NCBI RefSeq assembly: GCF_002156385.1
Contig: NZ_MVJM01000001.1
Span: 574,851-638,850, forward strand
Length of the DNA: 64,000 nt
Origin: Halalkalibacter urbisdiaboli
Lineage (GTDB): Bacteria; Bacillota; Bacilli; Bacillales; Bacillaceae_D
Reading direction: 5' to 3'
The notes beneath the pieces are model-generated. The model did not search any database. It saw nothing but the letters and a program-made list of their open reading frames with translations, and had not been told where the DNA came from. Both the position numbers and the translations under genes were made by a program. Below are positions 8,618 through 16,855 of this stretch, one piece after another (positions within the stretch are counted from its first letter, which is position 1; each line of letters begins with the position of its first letter).

Positions 8618-10171
8618 ATGAAATCGCAGCGGTTTGCAATTATTGATATTGGCTCAAACTCCGTTAGACTTGTAATTAATGCCATTTCTAAAAATGGCTG
8701 TTATAAAGAGTTGTATAATTTTAAAACAGTAGCCAGACTTAGTGCTCATATTGATACTACGGGACGTTTAACAGAGGAAGGCATATTCGTAATTACAGAA
8801 ACTTTACAGCGCTTTAAAAAAGTAATTTTATATCACCGAGTACAAGAGGTATTAGCTGTAGCCACCGCGGCAATAAGAAAGGCTTCAAATCAAAAAGACG
8901 TTATCGAACATGTTTATCGAGAAATCGGATTTAATATTCGTGTCCTGTCTGAATACGAGGAAGCCTATTATGGTTACCTAGCTGTAATTAATTCAACTAC
9001 CCTTGAACATGGAATTACGATCGATATCGGAGGTGGAAGTACGGAGATAACCCTTTTTGAAGATAGGGAGTTAAAGCATTTTCACAGTTTTCCATTCGGA
9101 GCTATTACCCTCCAGAATGAGTTTATTGAAGGCGAGCAACCAACAAATACCGAATTAGACAACCTAAAGCAATATATATTGACGCAATTTAGTACATTAC
9201 CTTGGTTAAAAATGGATTATACTTATCCTGTTGTTGGTATTGGTGGTAGTGCGAGAAACCTTTCACTTATTCATCAAAGAAAAATCGATTACCCTTTAGC
9301 AGGGTTACATCAATATGAAATTCCAACTGAACAACTACAGCTTGTAAATGATGAGTTACAAAAATTAACGCTTGAACAACGTCAAAATGTTGATGGTCTC
9401 TCAAAGGATCGAGCTGATATTATTATTCCTGCTTCTCAGGTTATAACATCACTCCTTAACTTTGTCGGCACAAACACATTCATTCTTAGTCGAAAAGGTT
9501 TAAGGGATGGGTTATTTTATGAGAGCGTTTTAAAACCGATGGAAACCGATCGCTTTCCTAATGTGATTGAAGAAAGCTTTTATCAACTTTCTCATAACTA
9601 TGACGTTCAACTTGCTGACGTTAATCACCTGTCTTTACTCGCATCACAATTATATAGTGAATTAAAATCAGCCTGTCGTGTTGAGCATTCTGAAGAGGAA
9701 GCTTTACACTTACTTAAATCAAGTGCTCGTGTTCTATACATTGGAGAATACATTAATAATGAAGCAAGCAGTCAAACTACGTTTTACTTACTGACAAATA
9801 TGACAATCGAAGGCTTAACTCATCAAGAACGACTCGCAATTGCCTTAATTTCTTCATTTAAATCAAAGAAACAGCTCAATCAATACGCTGGTCCATTTAA
9901 ACGAATCCTTAAGAAAAAACAGCTTAAGCTTTATGAATTTTTAGGAGCAATTATGAAGTTTGCTTATTGCCTTGACTATACTCGCAGAAAAGCAGTGACT
10001 GAAATTGGGAAAGTAGAGCAAACTGAGGAGCAATGGGTTATTCCTCTTTCTTTTCAAGAAGAATATCACTTTGAAGCAATGCAAGTAAATAAACATAAAA
10101 AACATTTAGAACGAGCGATTCGACATCCAATTGAAGTTACCTATCAATCTAATGCTACTTTTACTACGTAA
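8618..10171 (+). CDS. ppx: Exopolyphosphatase Ppx/GppA family
   Basis: 517 residues from the ATG at 8618 (AAGGAAG, 8-nt spacing). Two acetate/sugar-kinase-fold ATPase motifs mark the N-terminal domain: AIIDIGSNSVRLVI near residue 8 and GITIDIGGGSTEI near residue 130. An HD-like helical C-terminal domain follows. The family releases phosphate from polyphosphate or hydrolyses pppGpp. The adjacent ppk gene, 78 nt downstream on the same strand, makes polyphosphate hydrolysis the better guess. The pair forms a synthesis/breakdown module for polyphosphate. Confidence 0.88.
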   Translation: MKSQRFAIIDIGSNSVRLVINAISKNGCYKELYNFKTVARLSAHIDTTGRLTEEGIFVITETLQRFKKVILYHRVQEVLAVATAAIRKASNQKDVIEHVYREIGFNIRVLSEYEEAYYGYLAVINSTTLEHGITIDIGGGSTEITLFEDRELKHFHSFPFGAITLQNEFIEGEQPTNTELDNLKQYILTQFSTLPWLKMDYTYPVVGIGGSARNLSLIHQRKIDYPLAGLHQYEIPTEQLQLVNDELQKLTLEQRQNVDGLSKDRADIIIPASQVITSLLNFVGTNTFILSRKGLRDGLFYESVLKPMETDRFPNVIEESFYQLSHNYDVQLADVNHLSLLASQLYSELKSACRVEHSEEEALHLLKSSARVLYIGEYINNEASSQTTFYLLTNMTIEGLTHQERLAIALISSFKSKKQLNQYAGPFKRILKKKQLKLYEFLGAIMKFAYCLDYTRRKAVTEIGKVEQTEEQWVIPLSFQEEYHFEAMQVNKHKKHLERAIRHPIEVTYQSNATFTT

Positions 10172-10173
10172 TC

Positions 10174-10205
10174 TTAACATAAAATTTACAATTAGCTGAT
10201 AGAAT
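10174..10205 (+). promoter_or_regulatory. Pho-box-like repeats and -10 in front of ppk
   Basis: TTAACA (10174-10179) and TTTACA (10185-10190) are direct repeats with the 11-nt period of Bacillus PhoP boxes. They are followed 9 nt later by TAGAAT (10200-10205) with a TG two nt upstream. PhoP-activated promoters in B. subtilis carry such repeats around -20 to -60 and often lack a good -35. Only two repeats are visible, so this is suggestive. Confidence 0.45.
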
Positions 10206-10249
10206 GTAAAAGAGGACATTAATTTAGTGGATAGAAAGGTTGAGGTTTT

Positions 10250-12367
10250 ATGCATATCGACTCTAAATCCAACGAAACAATTGATCTAAATAATCCAACC
10301 TTTTACAACAACCGTGAACTAAGTTGGCTTGCTTTCAATGAGCGCGTTCTCGAGGAAGCGATCGATGAACGCAATCCACTATTAGAGCGATTGAAATTTT
10401 TAGCGATTTTCAGTTCAAATTTAGATGAATTTTTTATGGTGAGAGTAGCTGGGTTAAAAGATCAGGTGAAAGCTGGCTTTAACCGTCCAGAAAATAAAGC
10501 CGGATTAACTCCGAAACAACAATTATCAAAAATAAGCGAAATGAATCACCGACTTGTTCGTCTTCAGGATAATGTCTATACCGAAACACTCGTTCCTATG
10601 CTTTACCATGAAGGCTTTCAATTCTTATCTATGGATGAATTAAACAAAGAACAGCTTGAATTTCTAAAAGAAAGGTTTAGTCATTATATTTTTCCTGTTC
10701 TAACGCCCATGGCCATTGATGCTTATCGGCCATTTCCAATGCTTTTAAATAAGAGTCTGAACTTAGCAGTCGTTCTAAAAAAAATGGGCACTATGAAGGA
10801 AAAAGATCGACTAGCTATCGTCCAAGTACCTGCTGTACTTACTCGATTTATCAAGCTTCCTTCGAGCAATGGTAGTATACAATATATCTTACTTGAAAAT
10901 GTTATTAGTCATTTTATTCATGAGTTATTTCCTGGTTTTAAAGTCAAATCGGTCTCACCTTTTCGAATTACTCGAAATGCTGACATGACTCTTCACGAAG
11001 AAGGTGCTCGTGACTTATTACGCGAAATTGAAAAGGAATTAAAAAAACGAAGATGGGGGGCTGCGGTCCGCCTAGAAATGCAAGAAGGAATGATGGATCC
11101 GAATGTTTTAAATTTACTTTTAGACGTTCTCGAAATTCATAAAAACGACGTATATTCGTTTAATGGACCATTGGATTTAACCTTCCTTTTTAAATTGTAT
11201 GGCCAGCTTTCCGTAGAGTATGAACATCTTGCAAACGAAACGTTAATCCCTCAACCACCTGGTGATTTAATTGGGGAAGAAAACATCTTTCAAGCCATTT
11301 TGAAGCGCGATCTGTTTTTTCATCATCCATATGAATCCTTTCAACCTGTAGTCGATTTTATCTCGAAGGCAGCGGATGATCCAAGCGTCCTTGCGATTAA
11401 ACAAACACTTTATCGCGTTAGTGGTGATTCACCAATTATACATTCCTTAGCTCGGGCTGCCGAAAATGGGAAACAGGTGACGGTGTTAGTTGAGTTAAAA
11501 GCACGGTTTGATGAGGAGAATAATATTCAATGGGCAAAAAAACTTGAAAAATCAGGTGTCCATGTTATTTATGGTATAACCTCACTTAAAACACATAGCA
11601 AGATTACTCTCGTCGTTCGCCATGAACGCGACCAAATCCAACGCTTTGTTCATTTAGGGACAGGCAACTATAATGATTCTACTGCGAAGCTATACACAGA
11701 CATGGGTCTCCTAACTGCGGATGATAAGTTTGGAATTGATGCAACAAATTTCTTTAATCATCTCAGTGGTTACAGTGAAAAACCACAATGGAATCACTTA
11801 TCAACTGCGCCCTTTGATATTCGTGAACGTTTTTTAGATTTGATTGATGAAGAAATTGAAAGTCATATACAGTATGGCAATGGGAGAATTATCGCTAAGA
11901 TGAATTCTCTTACAGATAAACCGATTATTTTAAAGCTTTATGAAGCTTCTCAGGCAGGAGTAAAAATTGATTTAATTATTAGAGGGATTTGTTGTTTACG
12001 CCCAGGTCTAGAAGGAGTTAGTGAAAACATTCGTGTTAGAAGCATAGTTGACCGTTTTCTAGAACATAGCCGAATCTTTTATTTTCATCATGCTGGTCAC
12101 GAGAAAATATTTCTTTCCTCCGCTGATTGGATGACACGTAATATGGAAAAACGAATAGAAATACTCTTCCCTATATATGATATAAACATTAAAAATCGTA
12201 TTAAACACATTTTAGATATTAGTTTACAGGATAATATGAAGGCACGAGAGCAGGGCCCAGATGGCAAGTATCACTATGTAAAACGTGAACCTTGTGAGCA
12301 ACCAGTTCAAAGTCAGCTTTATTTTTTTGAAATGGCTTGTAGCTTATCTGAATCAGAGGAACCATAG
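10250..12367 (+). CDS. ppk: Polyphosphate kinase Ppk1
   Basis: 705 residues, full length for Ppk1. It starts with the N-domain signature YNNRELSWLAFNERVLEEA (residues 19-37). A central FVHLGTGNYND segment marks the first phospholipase-D-like catalytic half and carries the histidine expected to be autophosphorylated. The second half holds FYFHHAGHEKIFLSSADWMTRN. The enzyme reversibly polymerises the gamma-phosphate of ATP into polyphosphate. It has its own possible Pho-regulated promoter and ends at a repeat-borne terminator. Confidence 0.95.
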   Translation: MHIDSKSNETIDLNNPTFYNNRELSWLAFNERVLEEAIDERNPLLERLKFLAIFSSNLDEFFMVRVAGLKDQVKAGFNRPENKAGLTPKQQLSKISEMNHRLVRLQDNVYTETLVPMLYHEGFQFLSMDELNKEQLEFLKERFSHYIFPVLTPMAIDAYRPFPMLLNKSLNLAVVLKKMGTMKEKDRLAIVQVPAVLTRFIKLPSSNGSIQYILLENVISHFIHELFPGFKVKSVSPFRITRNADMTLHEEGARDLLREIEKELKKRRWGAAVRLEMQEGMMDPNVLNLLLDVLEIHKNDVYSFNGPLDLTFLFKLYGQLSVEYEHLANETLIPQPPGDLIGEENIFQAILKRDLFFHHPYESFQPVVDFISKAADDPSVLAIKQTLYRVSGDSPIIHSLARAAENGKQVTVLVELKARFDEENNIQWAKKLEKSGVHVIYGITSLKTHSKITLVVRHERDQIQRFVHLGTGNYNDSTAKLYTDMGLLTADDKFGIDATNFFNHLSGYSEKPQWNHLSTAPFDIRERFLDLIDEEIESHIQYGNGRIIAKMNSLTDKPIILKLYEASQAGVKIDLIIRGICCLRPGLEGVSENIRVRSIVDRFLEHSRIFYFHHAGHEKIFLSSADWMTRNMEKRIEILFPIYDINIKNRIKHILDISLQDNMKAREQGPDGKYHYVKREPCEQPVQSQLYFFEMACSLSESEEP

Positions 12368-12445
12368 GGGTTGCCTTAAAAGCTTAAAGCGTGCAAGGCT
12401 GTGCCAAATGGTTAAAAAACAACCTTTTGGCACAGCCTCTTCTCT
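12366..12445 (+). repeat. Intergenic repeat, copy A, with terminator hairpin
   Basis: It starts right at the ppk stop. It contains AAAAGCTTAAAGCGTGCA and then an 18-bp stem with one mismatch (12396-12413 and 12421-12438, stem beginning AGGCTGTGCC) and a CTCTTCTCTTT tail. It is the shortest form of the family and lacks the central block of copies B and C. It probably terminates ppk; the convergent manganese permease gene ends just beyond it at 12453. Confidence 0.8.
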
Positions 12446-12452
12446 TTACTAA

Positions 12453-13325
12453 TTATGCTGACGCTCTTTGAATTTTGCGAGTCCGCAACATTCGTATCAC
12501 CAAGCCTTGTTTTGGTGAGAAAAGAAAAGCTAAACCAAATAGAAATGACGCAACTAACACAATTGATGCACCCGAGGCAACATCATAAATAACTGAAAAG
12601 TAAATCCCAATAATTGCTGAAAGCACCCCGAATAATGATGATAGCATTAGCATTCTCGGAAGCCGATCTGTTAATAGATACGCCGTTGCTCCTGGTGTAA
12701 TCAACATTGCTACAACAAGAACAATTCCTACCGTCTTTAAAGATGCGACTGTAACTAAAGATAAAAGTAACATTAATAAATAATGAACTAGCTTTACACG
12801 TACTCCTGTTGCCTGTGCCATAATTGGATCGAAAGTACTAATTAAGAGAGGTCGATAAAATAAGACAATCATCCCTATTACAAAAATCCCTATTCCAACA
12901 GTCACCCATAAATCATTTCGTGAAACTGCAAGGACATTACCGAAAAGAATATGCCAAAGGTCGACTCCCGTCCCACGCAAACCTGTAATCAGAACAATCC
13001 CTAAGGCAAATGCAGCGGTAAACATAATACCAATGGCAGAATCATCCTTAATCCGACTGTTTTGTGAAACAAAGCCAATAGCCAAGGCTGTTAATACCCC
13101 AGTCACAACTGCTCCAATAAAAAAACTCGCTCCAAGCATATAAGCAATAACTACACCTGGTAAAACAGCATGGGAAATTGCATCTCCCATAAGAGCCATT
13201 CCTCTTAAGATAATAAAACAGCCAATTACCCCACAAATAATCCCCACCAATATTGCAGCGATTAAACCTTGCTGTAAGTAAGAATAACGTGATACTTGGT
13301 CAAAAAAGAAAATTATATTTTCCAT
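12453..13325 (-). CDS. Manganese-type ABC transporter permease (MntC/MntD-like)
   Basis: A 290-residue ABC-3 family permease with eight or so helices; GDAISHAVLPGVVIAYMLGA is the family signature region. Its ATG overlaps the TAA of the ATPase gene (TAATG), so the two are translationally coupled. The partner ATPase is of the MntB type, which points to Mn(II) uptake, though zinc or iron cannot be excluded from the permease alone. Only one permease is present and no binding protein (MntA) follows; B. subtilis has mntABCD, so this system must borrow a lipoprotein encoded elsewhere. Confidence 0.8.
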   Translation of the reverse strand: MENIIFFFDQVSRYSYLQQGLIAAILVGIICGVIGCFIILRGMALMGDAISHAVLPGVVIAYMLGASFFIGAVVTGVLTALAIGFVSQNSRIKDDSAIGIMFTAAFALGIVLITGLRGTGVDLWHILFGNVLAVSRNDLWVTVGIGIFVIGMIVLFYRPLLISTFDPIMAQATGVRVKLVHYLLMLLLSLVTVASLKTVGIVLVVAMLITPGATAYLLTDRLPRMLMLSSLFGVLSAIIGIYFSVIYDVASGASIVLVASFLFGLAFLFSPKQGLVIRMLRTRKIQRASA

Positions 13326-14074
13326 TAGTTATTCACCACCATTATATCGTCCTTGTTACCAAATAAGGCGCTTCCTTTGTAGGTCCGTGATAGCGTTTCT
13401 GGCTTATAGACATGCTCTACTAAGCCATACTCTACTAACTCCTTGTTCATTAATAGTAGGCGATCGAAGTATTTTTCAACCTTACTTAAATCGTGATGAA
13501 CGACAAACACTGTTTTATTATCTTCCTTTAATTGACGCAATAATTGAATAATAATCTCTTCCGATGTCGCATCGATTCCAACAAAAGGTTCATCTAAAAA
13601 AAAGATGTCTGCTTGTTGCGCCAGTGCCCTTGCAATAAATACTCTTTGTTGTTGACCTCCTGATAATTCACCAATTTGTCGCTTACGATATTCAAGCATT
13701 CCTACTTTTTCTAAGGATGCTTTAACAATTTCTTTATCGCTTTTACTCGCTCGCATAAACCATGGTATATGCTTAAACCTACCCATAATTACAACATCTT
13801 CAACGAGAACTGGAAAATCCCAATCAATTTGGTTTCGCTGTGGGACATAAGATATTCTTTTTCGAACATCCTTTACTCGTTTTCCAAAAATCCGTACGGT
13901 TCCTCTAGCCTTTTCTAAACCTAAAATAGCTTTTATTAATGTAGACTTTCCTGCTCCATTCGGTCCGATGATGCCGATTAAATGCCCCTTGTCAAAAGTA
14001 AAACTAACATCTTTAATCGCTTGTTGATTTTCATAATAAACTGACAGCTCCTTAACATCGATAACCTTATTCAT
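13325..14074 (-). CDS. mntB: Manganese-type ABC transporter ATPase (MntB-like)
   Basis: 249 residues. The Walker A is GPNGAGKST (about residue 37), the signature is LSGGQQQR and the Walker B is IFFLDEPFVGID, with an H-loop of VVHHD. The YVPQRNQIDWDFPV and VVIMGR segments are characteristic of MntB/SitB/TroB-type manganese ATPases. It is the first gene of a two-gene operon with a strong sigmaA-like promoter 142 nt upstream and a long perfect dyad over the predicted start point. Confidence 0.85.
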   Translation of the reverse strand: MNKVIDVKELSVYYENQQAIKDVSFTFDKGHLIGIIGPNGAGKSTLIKAILGLEKARGTVRIFGKRVKDVRKRISYVPQRNQIDWDFPVLVEDVVIMGRFKHIPWFMRASKSDKEIVKASLEKVGMLEYRKRQIGELSGGQQQRVFIARALAQQADIFFLDEPFVGIDATSEEIIIQLLRQLKEDNKTVFVVHHDLSKVEKYFDRLLLMNKELVEYGLVEHVYKPETLSRTYKGSALFGNKDDIMVVNN

Positions 14075-14166
14075 TTTATTCCCCCCTATGTGGCTTTAAT
14101 TCCCCTTATTTATAAACTTAAATAATCGTTCTTCGCTTTACAATATGGCAGCAATGCACAAAATGT

Positions 14167-14214
14167 GTATTCAAGAACAAAAGTTTCCTGAGGTAAACTT
14201 TTGTTCTTGAATAC
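14167..14214. promoter_or_regulatory. Perfect 20-bp dyad at the mntB transcription start
   Basis: Arms 14167-14186 and 14195-14214 are perfect inverted copies with an 8-nt centre (CCTGAGGT). The arm next to the predicted -10 begins 2 nt downstream of it, so the dyad covers +1 to about +40. There is no T-tract on either side, so it is not a standard terminator. The centre, TTTACCTCAGGAAAC on the minus strand, resembles MntR operators (TTTGCCTTAAGGAAA type) but is one base shorter. It is either an operator or a 5'-terminal mRNA hairpin. Confidence 0.6.
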
Positions 14215-14215
14215 A

Positions 14216-14244
14216 ATTATATAGGTTCGATTCAATTTTGTAAA
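14216..14244 (-). promoter_or_regulatory. sigmaA promoter of the mntB operon
   Basis: On the minus strand: TTTACA (complement of 14239-14244), a 17-nt spacer, TATAAT (complement of 14216-14221). It has optimal spacing and a consensus -10. Confidence 0.8.
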
Positions 14245-14260
14245 TAATGTCCACAAATAT

Positions 14261-14288
14261 AAAAAAGCCTCTGCGTCTATGCAAAGGC
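14261..14288 (-). terminator. Terminator of the histidine kinase gene
   Basis: On the minus strand GCCTTTGC, a 6-nt loop and GCAGAGGC (one mismatch), then six Ts. It starts 3 nt after the kinase stop and separates it from the mntB operon. Confidence 0.85.
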
Positions 14289-14290
14289 CG

Positions 14291-15427
14291 TCAATCTGAA
14301 AGTGGTAATGTTAGAATTACAGTCGTTCCCGTATTAAATTGACTTTTAATTTCAAATGTTCCACCGTGATCTTCAATAATTTTTTTACAAAGGGGAATTC
14401 CAATTCCAGTTCCTTTATCCTTTGTAGTGAAAAATGGTTTACCAAGCTGCTTTAAAACATCCTCCGGTATTCCTTTACCGTTATCCTGAACATACACGCA
14501 ATATTTGTTACCGATTACCTTTGTTTCAATCCAAAACAAACGCTTTTTAGCGGTATCTTCAAAAGCTTCAACTGAATTCCGAAGCAAATTCAACATAACT
14601 TGCTTGACCATTGATTCATTTACATGAACCAGCGAAGTCGTTCTTTCAAGTTTTATTTTAAACTCAACATTATGTAATAAACATTCTGCCTTCATAATCT
14701 CTTCAAGAGACTCCATAATTTGTATTGGCGATTGTGGCTTTCGATCTATTTTTTTTCTAGAAACGGATAGAAAATCTTCTATTATGCCATTCATTCTATT
14801 TAATTCAGACAAGATTGTGTCGTAATACTTTTGAAAATCATTAGTCAATTGGGCTAATTGTAGAAAACCTTTAATCACGGATAGTGGGTTCCTTAATTCG
14901 TGAGCAACACCCGCTGCAATATGAGAAACAGCTTCCATTTGATGGTGAAATGTTAGTAGGTTTTCAAACTGTTTTTGGAGAGAACGATCTTCTAACATGA
15001 CATAAACAGACTTTCCATCTATTGTAGGGAGCGAACGAATTCGAATGAGAGCATCCTCTTCTTCGTAAACGCCTTCTTGAACAGAATGATCATCAAATCC
15101 TTGATGAACTAGGTCACTGATTGTTTTAAACATTGGGGAGCAATCAACCAATTGTTCAATTGTACATTCATTCAATTGTTCCTCACTTACATCCATAATC
15201 TCTGGCAACGAATCAGTCCATCGTTCAATCATCATTTTCTGATTTACTTTTAAAAATGGGATACCTAATTGCTCAATATAATACGTAATTTCGTCAGTTA
15301 ACGAGCAATCTTTTCTAGCCCAAAAGGTTTGATGAAATTCTTCCCCACTTGCTGGTAAAACTGAATCTACTGACATACCATTTCTCCCTTTAGGGGCTAA
15401 TTGCTCGAGTGATTGACGCTTTTTCAT
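14291..15427 (-). CDS. Cytosolic PAS-domain histidine kinase, orphan
   Basis: 378 residues from the ATG at 15427 (GGGAGG about 6 nt upstream). There are no membrane helices. Residues 43-155 look like a PAS sensor (ITYYIEQLGIPFLKVNQKMMIERW ... VMLEDRSLQKQFE). The H-box is VAHELRNPLSVIKGFLQLA with His176, followed by an HATPase_c domain (NLLRNSVEAFE, DNGKGIP, GKPFFTTKDKGTGIG). It resembles Bacillus sporulation kinases that feed the Spo0F/Spo0A phosphorelay, but no response regulator gene is adjacent and the signal is unknown. A small open frame lies immediately upstream. Confidence 0.85.
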   Translation of the reverse strand: MKKRQSLEQLAPKGRNGMSVDSVLPASGEEFHQTFWARKDCSLTDEITYYIEQLGIPFLKVNQKMMIERWTDSLPEIMDVSEEQLNECTIEQLVDCSPMFKTISDLVHQGFDDHSVQEGVYEEEDALIRIRSLPTIDGKSVYVMLEDRSLQKQFENLLTFHHQMEAVSHIAAGVAHELRNPLSVIKGFLQLAQLTNDFQKYYDTILSELNRMNGIIEDFLSVSRKKIDRKPQSPIQIMESLEEIMKAECLLHNVEFKIKLERTTSLVHVNESMVKQVMLNLLRNSVEAFEDTAKKRLFWIETKVIGNKYCVYVQDNGKGIPEDVLKQLGKPFFTTKDKGTGIGIPLCKKIIEDHGGTFEIKSQFNTGTTVILTLPLSD

Positions 15428-15461
15428 AAAGCCCCTCCCATCTTGTCTAGCCATTTAATCC

Positions 15462-15599
15462 TTATCTATTCACCCCGGCCATTAACATTTCCAAATAATA
15501 ACTTAACAAATTCTCACTTTCTACTGTTATTCGAGGGTTGTTGCTAGTTTTCCTTTTTTTCTGCACAAATTCTTCAATTGACTCATATACTGCTAGCAT
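15462..15599 (-). CDS. Possible small protein upstream of the kinase
   Basis: A 45-codon frame from the ATG at 15599, ending 34 nt before the kinase start. The peptide has a helix (VYESIEEFVQKKRK), an NNPRIT turn and a second helix (VESENLLSYYLEMLMAGVNR). That helix-turn-helix shape and the S-x-x-L spacing faintly recall Spo0E-type phosphatases, but the key aspartate of their SQELD motif is replaced by Leu. The RBS is weak (GAGAAG directly before the ATG), and the region overlaps the divergent yqfT leader. I treat it as unproven. Confidence 0.3.
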   Translation of the reverse strand: MLAVYESIEEFVQKKRKTSNNPRITVESENLLSYYLEMLMAGVNR

Positions 15600-15626
15600 C
15601 TTCTCTAGTGAAAAGGAGTGCATGAG

Positions 15627-15893
15627 ATGAATGCAATTATGCAACAATTAATTAATCAAAAAGTAAACTCGCTCACACCTCAAGATTTATTAGACCTCGC
15701 CTCACAGCACCAAATTCAATTAAATCAACAACAAGCTGAGAAAGTTGTTTCCATTATTAAATCAGAAAAAATTGATGTCGCAAATCAAGACCAAATTCAT
15801 CATGTTCTAAATCGACTCCAAAATGAAATTGATGAGCATGTCTCAAATGTTATTAATCAATTACTTCAACAATTCAGTCATTATCTTTCTTAA
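15627..15893 (+). CDS. yqfT: DUF2624 protein (YqfT-like)
   Basis: 88 residues from the ATG at 15627, behind AAAAGGAG with 8-nt spacing. It is Gln/Asn-rich and wholly helical in appearance: MNAIMQQLINQKVNSLTPQDLLDLASQHQIQLNQQQAEKVVSIIKSE. The family is DUF2624, known from Bacillus beside nfo. There are no transmembrane segments and no recognisable catalytic motif; the function is unknown. It is convergent with nfo. Confidence 0.7.
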   Translation: MNAIMQQLINQKVNSLTPQDLLDLASQHQIQLNQQQAEKVVSIIKSEKIDVANQDQIHHVLNRLQNEIDEHVSNVINQLLQQFSHYLS

Positions 15894-15909
15894 ATCATTT
15901 GATTAGAAA

Positions 15910-15942
15910 GAGACCAGTCTATAAAACAATAGATCTGGTCTC
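15910..15942. terminator. Hairpin between yqfT and nfo
   Basis: GAGACCAG pairs with CTGGTCTC, extended by CTAT/ATAG with a bulge. It lies between convergent genes. T-tails are short on both sides, so terminator strength is uncertain. Confidence 0.6.
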
Positions 15943-15948
15943 CTTCGA

Positions 15949-16836
15949 TTATGCTAAAATCTGTTCCCTTAGCTTCTCATCGAATTCGCCTTCACGTAGC
16001 ATCAATATTTCATGCTTATAAGGAGGTCGTTTATCCTTCTTGTCTTCACCTACAAAAGGGGTCTCGAGTATTTTAGGTACATCCTTAAGTTGTGGGTGAT
16101 GAACGATATAGTGCAAAGCTTTGAAGCCGATATGACCAAATCCGATATTTTCATGACGATCTTTGGCTGCTCCACGCTCATTTTTACTGTCGTTAATATG
16201 CAATACTTTTAAACGTTCAATTCCGATAATTCGATCGAATTCATCTAAAACTTGGTCGAAGTCCTCAACAATATTATAGCCTGCATCATGAGTATGGCAA
16301 GTATCAAAGCAAATACTTAGTCTCTCATTATGGGTTACTCCGTTAATAATTGTTGCAAGCTCTTCAAAGGTACGTCCGCACTCTGAGCCTTTCCCCGCCA
16401 TCGTTTCTAAAGCAATTTGAACATCATTTTTTGTTTGTAATACTTCATTTAATCCCTCTATAATTTTTGCAAGTCCAGCGTCCGCACCTGCTCCGACATG
16501 TGCACCAGGATGCAATACAATTTGTTTTGCTCCTAACGCTTCTGTCCGTTCAATCTCGGAACGAAGAAAGTTTACTCCTAACTCAAATGTTTCTGGTTTT
16601 GTTGTATTTGCAATATTAATAATGTACGGAGCATGAACGACAACATCCGCCATTCCATGTTCCTTCATATGTACAAGTCCCGCTTCAATATTCAAGTCCT
16701 CAATTGCTTTTCGTCTTGTATTTTGCGGTGCCCCTGTATAAATCATAAAGGTTGTTGCCCCATAACTTGCAGCCTCTTCGCTAGCACCTAAAAGCATTTT
16801 TTTACCACTCATTGATACATGCGACCCTAACTTCAT
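15949..16836 (-). CDS. nfo: Endonuclease IV (AP endonuclease) Nfo
   Basis: 295 residues from the ATG at 16836 (GAGGAG, 7-nt spacing); a longer reading of the frame runs back into cshB and is not needed. It starts [18 protein letters not shown] and carries the AP endonuclease family 2 metal-binding stretches: [43 protein letters not shown]. It cleaves DNA 5' of abasic sites using three zinc ions and acts in base-excision repair, in Bacillus notably in germinating spores. It follows cshB with a 19-nt gap and is probably cotranscribed. Confidence 0.95.
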   Translation of the reverse strand: MKLGSHVSMSGKKMLLGASEEAASYGATTFMIYTGAPQNTRRKAIEDLNIEAGLVHMKEHGMADVVVHAPYIINIANTTKPETFELGVNFLRSEIERTEALGAKQIVLHPGAHVGAGADAGLAKIIEGLNEVLQTKNDVQIALETMAGKGSECGRTFEELATIINGVTHNERLSICFDTCHTHDAGYNIVEDFDQVLDEFDRIIGIERLKVLHINDSKNERGAAKDRHENIGFGHIGFKALHYIVHHPQLKDVPKILETPFVGEDKKDKRPPYKHEILMLREGEFDEKLREQILA

Positions 16837-16855
16837 AATTAAACTCCTCTCCCTG

